DNA from: Prosapia bicincta
Taxonomy: Eukaryota > Arthropoda > Insecta > Hemiptera > Cercopidae
Length of the DNA: 64,000 nt
Direction of reading: 5' to 3'
Assembly (NCBI GenBank): GCA_036971475.1
Contig: JBAIZL010000006.1
Coordinates: forward strand, 94,868,265 to 94,932,264
Every line of letters begins with the position of its first letter. Position 1 is the stretch's first letter. Position numbers and translations under genes: made by a program. This document shows positions 63,241 through 64,000 of the stretch, one piece after another. The notes below the pieces were generated by a model. The model saw nothing but the letters and a program-made list of their open reading frames with translations, ran no database searches and had not been told where the DNA came from.

Positions 63241-64000
63241 GGGTAAAGGGTATGTGGAGACATAGTGGGGTATAGGATATGTGTGGGTAAAGGCTATATT
63301 AACACATTATGTGGGTATAGGCTTTTGTGGAGACAGCAGGGTATAAGCTATGTGGTGACATAGCAAGGAATAGGCTATGTGTGGGTAAAGGGTATGTGGA
63401 GACATAGTGGGGTATAGGATATGTATGGGTAAAGGCTATATTAACACATTATGTGGGTATAGGCTTTTGTGGAGACAGCAGGGTATAAGCTATGTGGTGG
63501 CATAGCAAGAAATAGGCTATGTGTGGGTAAAGGGTATGTGGAGACATAGTGGGGTATAGGATATGTGTGGGTAAAGGCTATGGGGAGACATAGTGGGGTA
63601 CAGGCTATGTGGACCCATATCGGTGTATAGGCTATGTAGAGCCATACGGGTTATAGGCTATGTAGAGATATAGCGGGGAAAAGCCTATGTATAGGCTATG
63701 GTGTGTATAGTCATATGTTTAGACATAGCTAAGGAGAATATGTGGAGACATATGCGAGGTAAAGGTTATGTGTGGGTATAAGCTGTGTGGGTATAAGCTG
63801 TGTGGACACATTATGAGGTTATAGACATATATGGAGACAGCAGAGATTAGACTGTCTCAGTATAAGCTATGTGAAGACATAGCGGCGGATAGGCTATTTC
63901 TTTTGGTAAAGACTGTGTGGAGTTATAGTGGTGTATTGACTATATGTAGACGTTTCGGGGAGTAGGATATGTGAGAGTATAGGCTATATGGACACATTAT
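63239..64000. repeat. 142-bp units and diverged satellite edge, runs off window
   Basis: From 63239 the 98-bp unit is extended by a 44-bp insert with GGGTATGTGGAGACATAGTG, giving a 142-bp period (63239, 63381, 63523). After about 63600 the array decays into variable 27-bp-type units and continues to the window end, so its true length is unknown. Confidence 0.93.

Overview
This window is eukaryotic nuclear DNA, most likely from an insect or another arthropod with a large, repeat-rich genome. Three things point there: an AT-rich background; fossils of jockey-like and RTE-like LINEs, mariner/Tc1-like, pogo, hAT, Helitron-like and gypsy elements; and short exons bounded by good GT/AG splice signals. 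No bacterial operon, rRNA, tRNA or CRISPR array is visible. The species cannot be named from sequence alone.

Layout. 1-9.2 kb: AT-rich non-coding DNA holding a dead jockey-like LINE (minus, 2.6-3.7 kb), a 740-bp hAT-type MITE with an 8-bp target duplication (4.79-5.53 kb), a 28-bp minisatellite (8.09-8.58 kb) and the 5' end of a pogo/Tigger-like transposon (8.67-9.16 kb). 9.2-14.6 kb: microsatellites interleaved with long palindromes and a 768-bp hAT element; several palindromes share a hammerhead-ribozyme-like core. 16.5-20.5 kb: jockey-like, RTE-like and mariner fossils. 20.5-25.1 kb: a satellite of about 21-bp units. 25-34.6 kb: copies of an undescribed dispersed repeat, an RNase H fossil, a terminal-inverted-repeat element filled with 46-bp tandem repeats, and an RTE-like reverse transcriptase fossil. 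35.1-40.0 kb: a satellite of exact 45-bp units. 40.5-45 kb: dinucleotide, 35-bp and 26-bp arrays and a Helitron-like remnant. 43.6-50.5 kb (minus strand): the one candidate host gene, seen as up to five exons. 51-55 kb: a Tc1/mariner-like transposase fossil, a minisatellite and a gypsy polymerase fragment. 58.8-64 kb: a composite satellite (about 27, 251, 98 and 142 bp periods) that runs off the window end.

How it works together. The window is dominated by decaying mobile elements and at least eight unrelated tandem arrays. The long open frames at 20-25 kb and 35-40 kb follow from repeat lengths that are multiples of three and are not convincing genes. The candidate gene encodes a Cys-rich, Lys/Glu-rich segment followed by an acidic, low-complexity region; it looks like a membrane-proximal cytoplasmic tail, but I could not identify its family. 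The most interesting structures are the hammerhead-like palindromes, the inverted-repeat element carrying a minisatellite, and the multi-copy family with two CAGCTG boxes.
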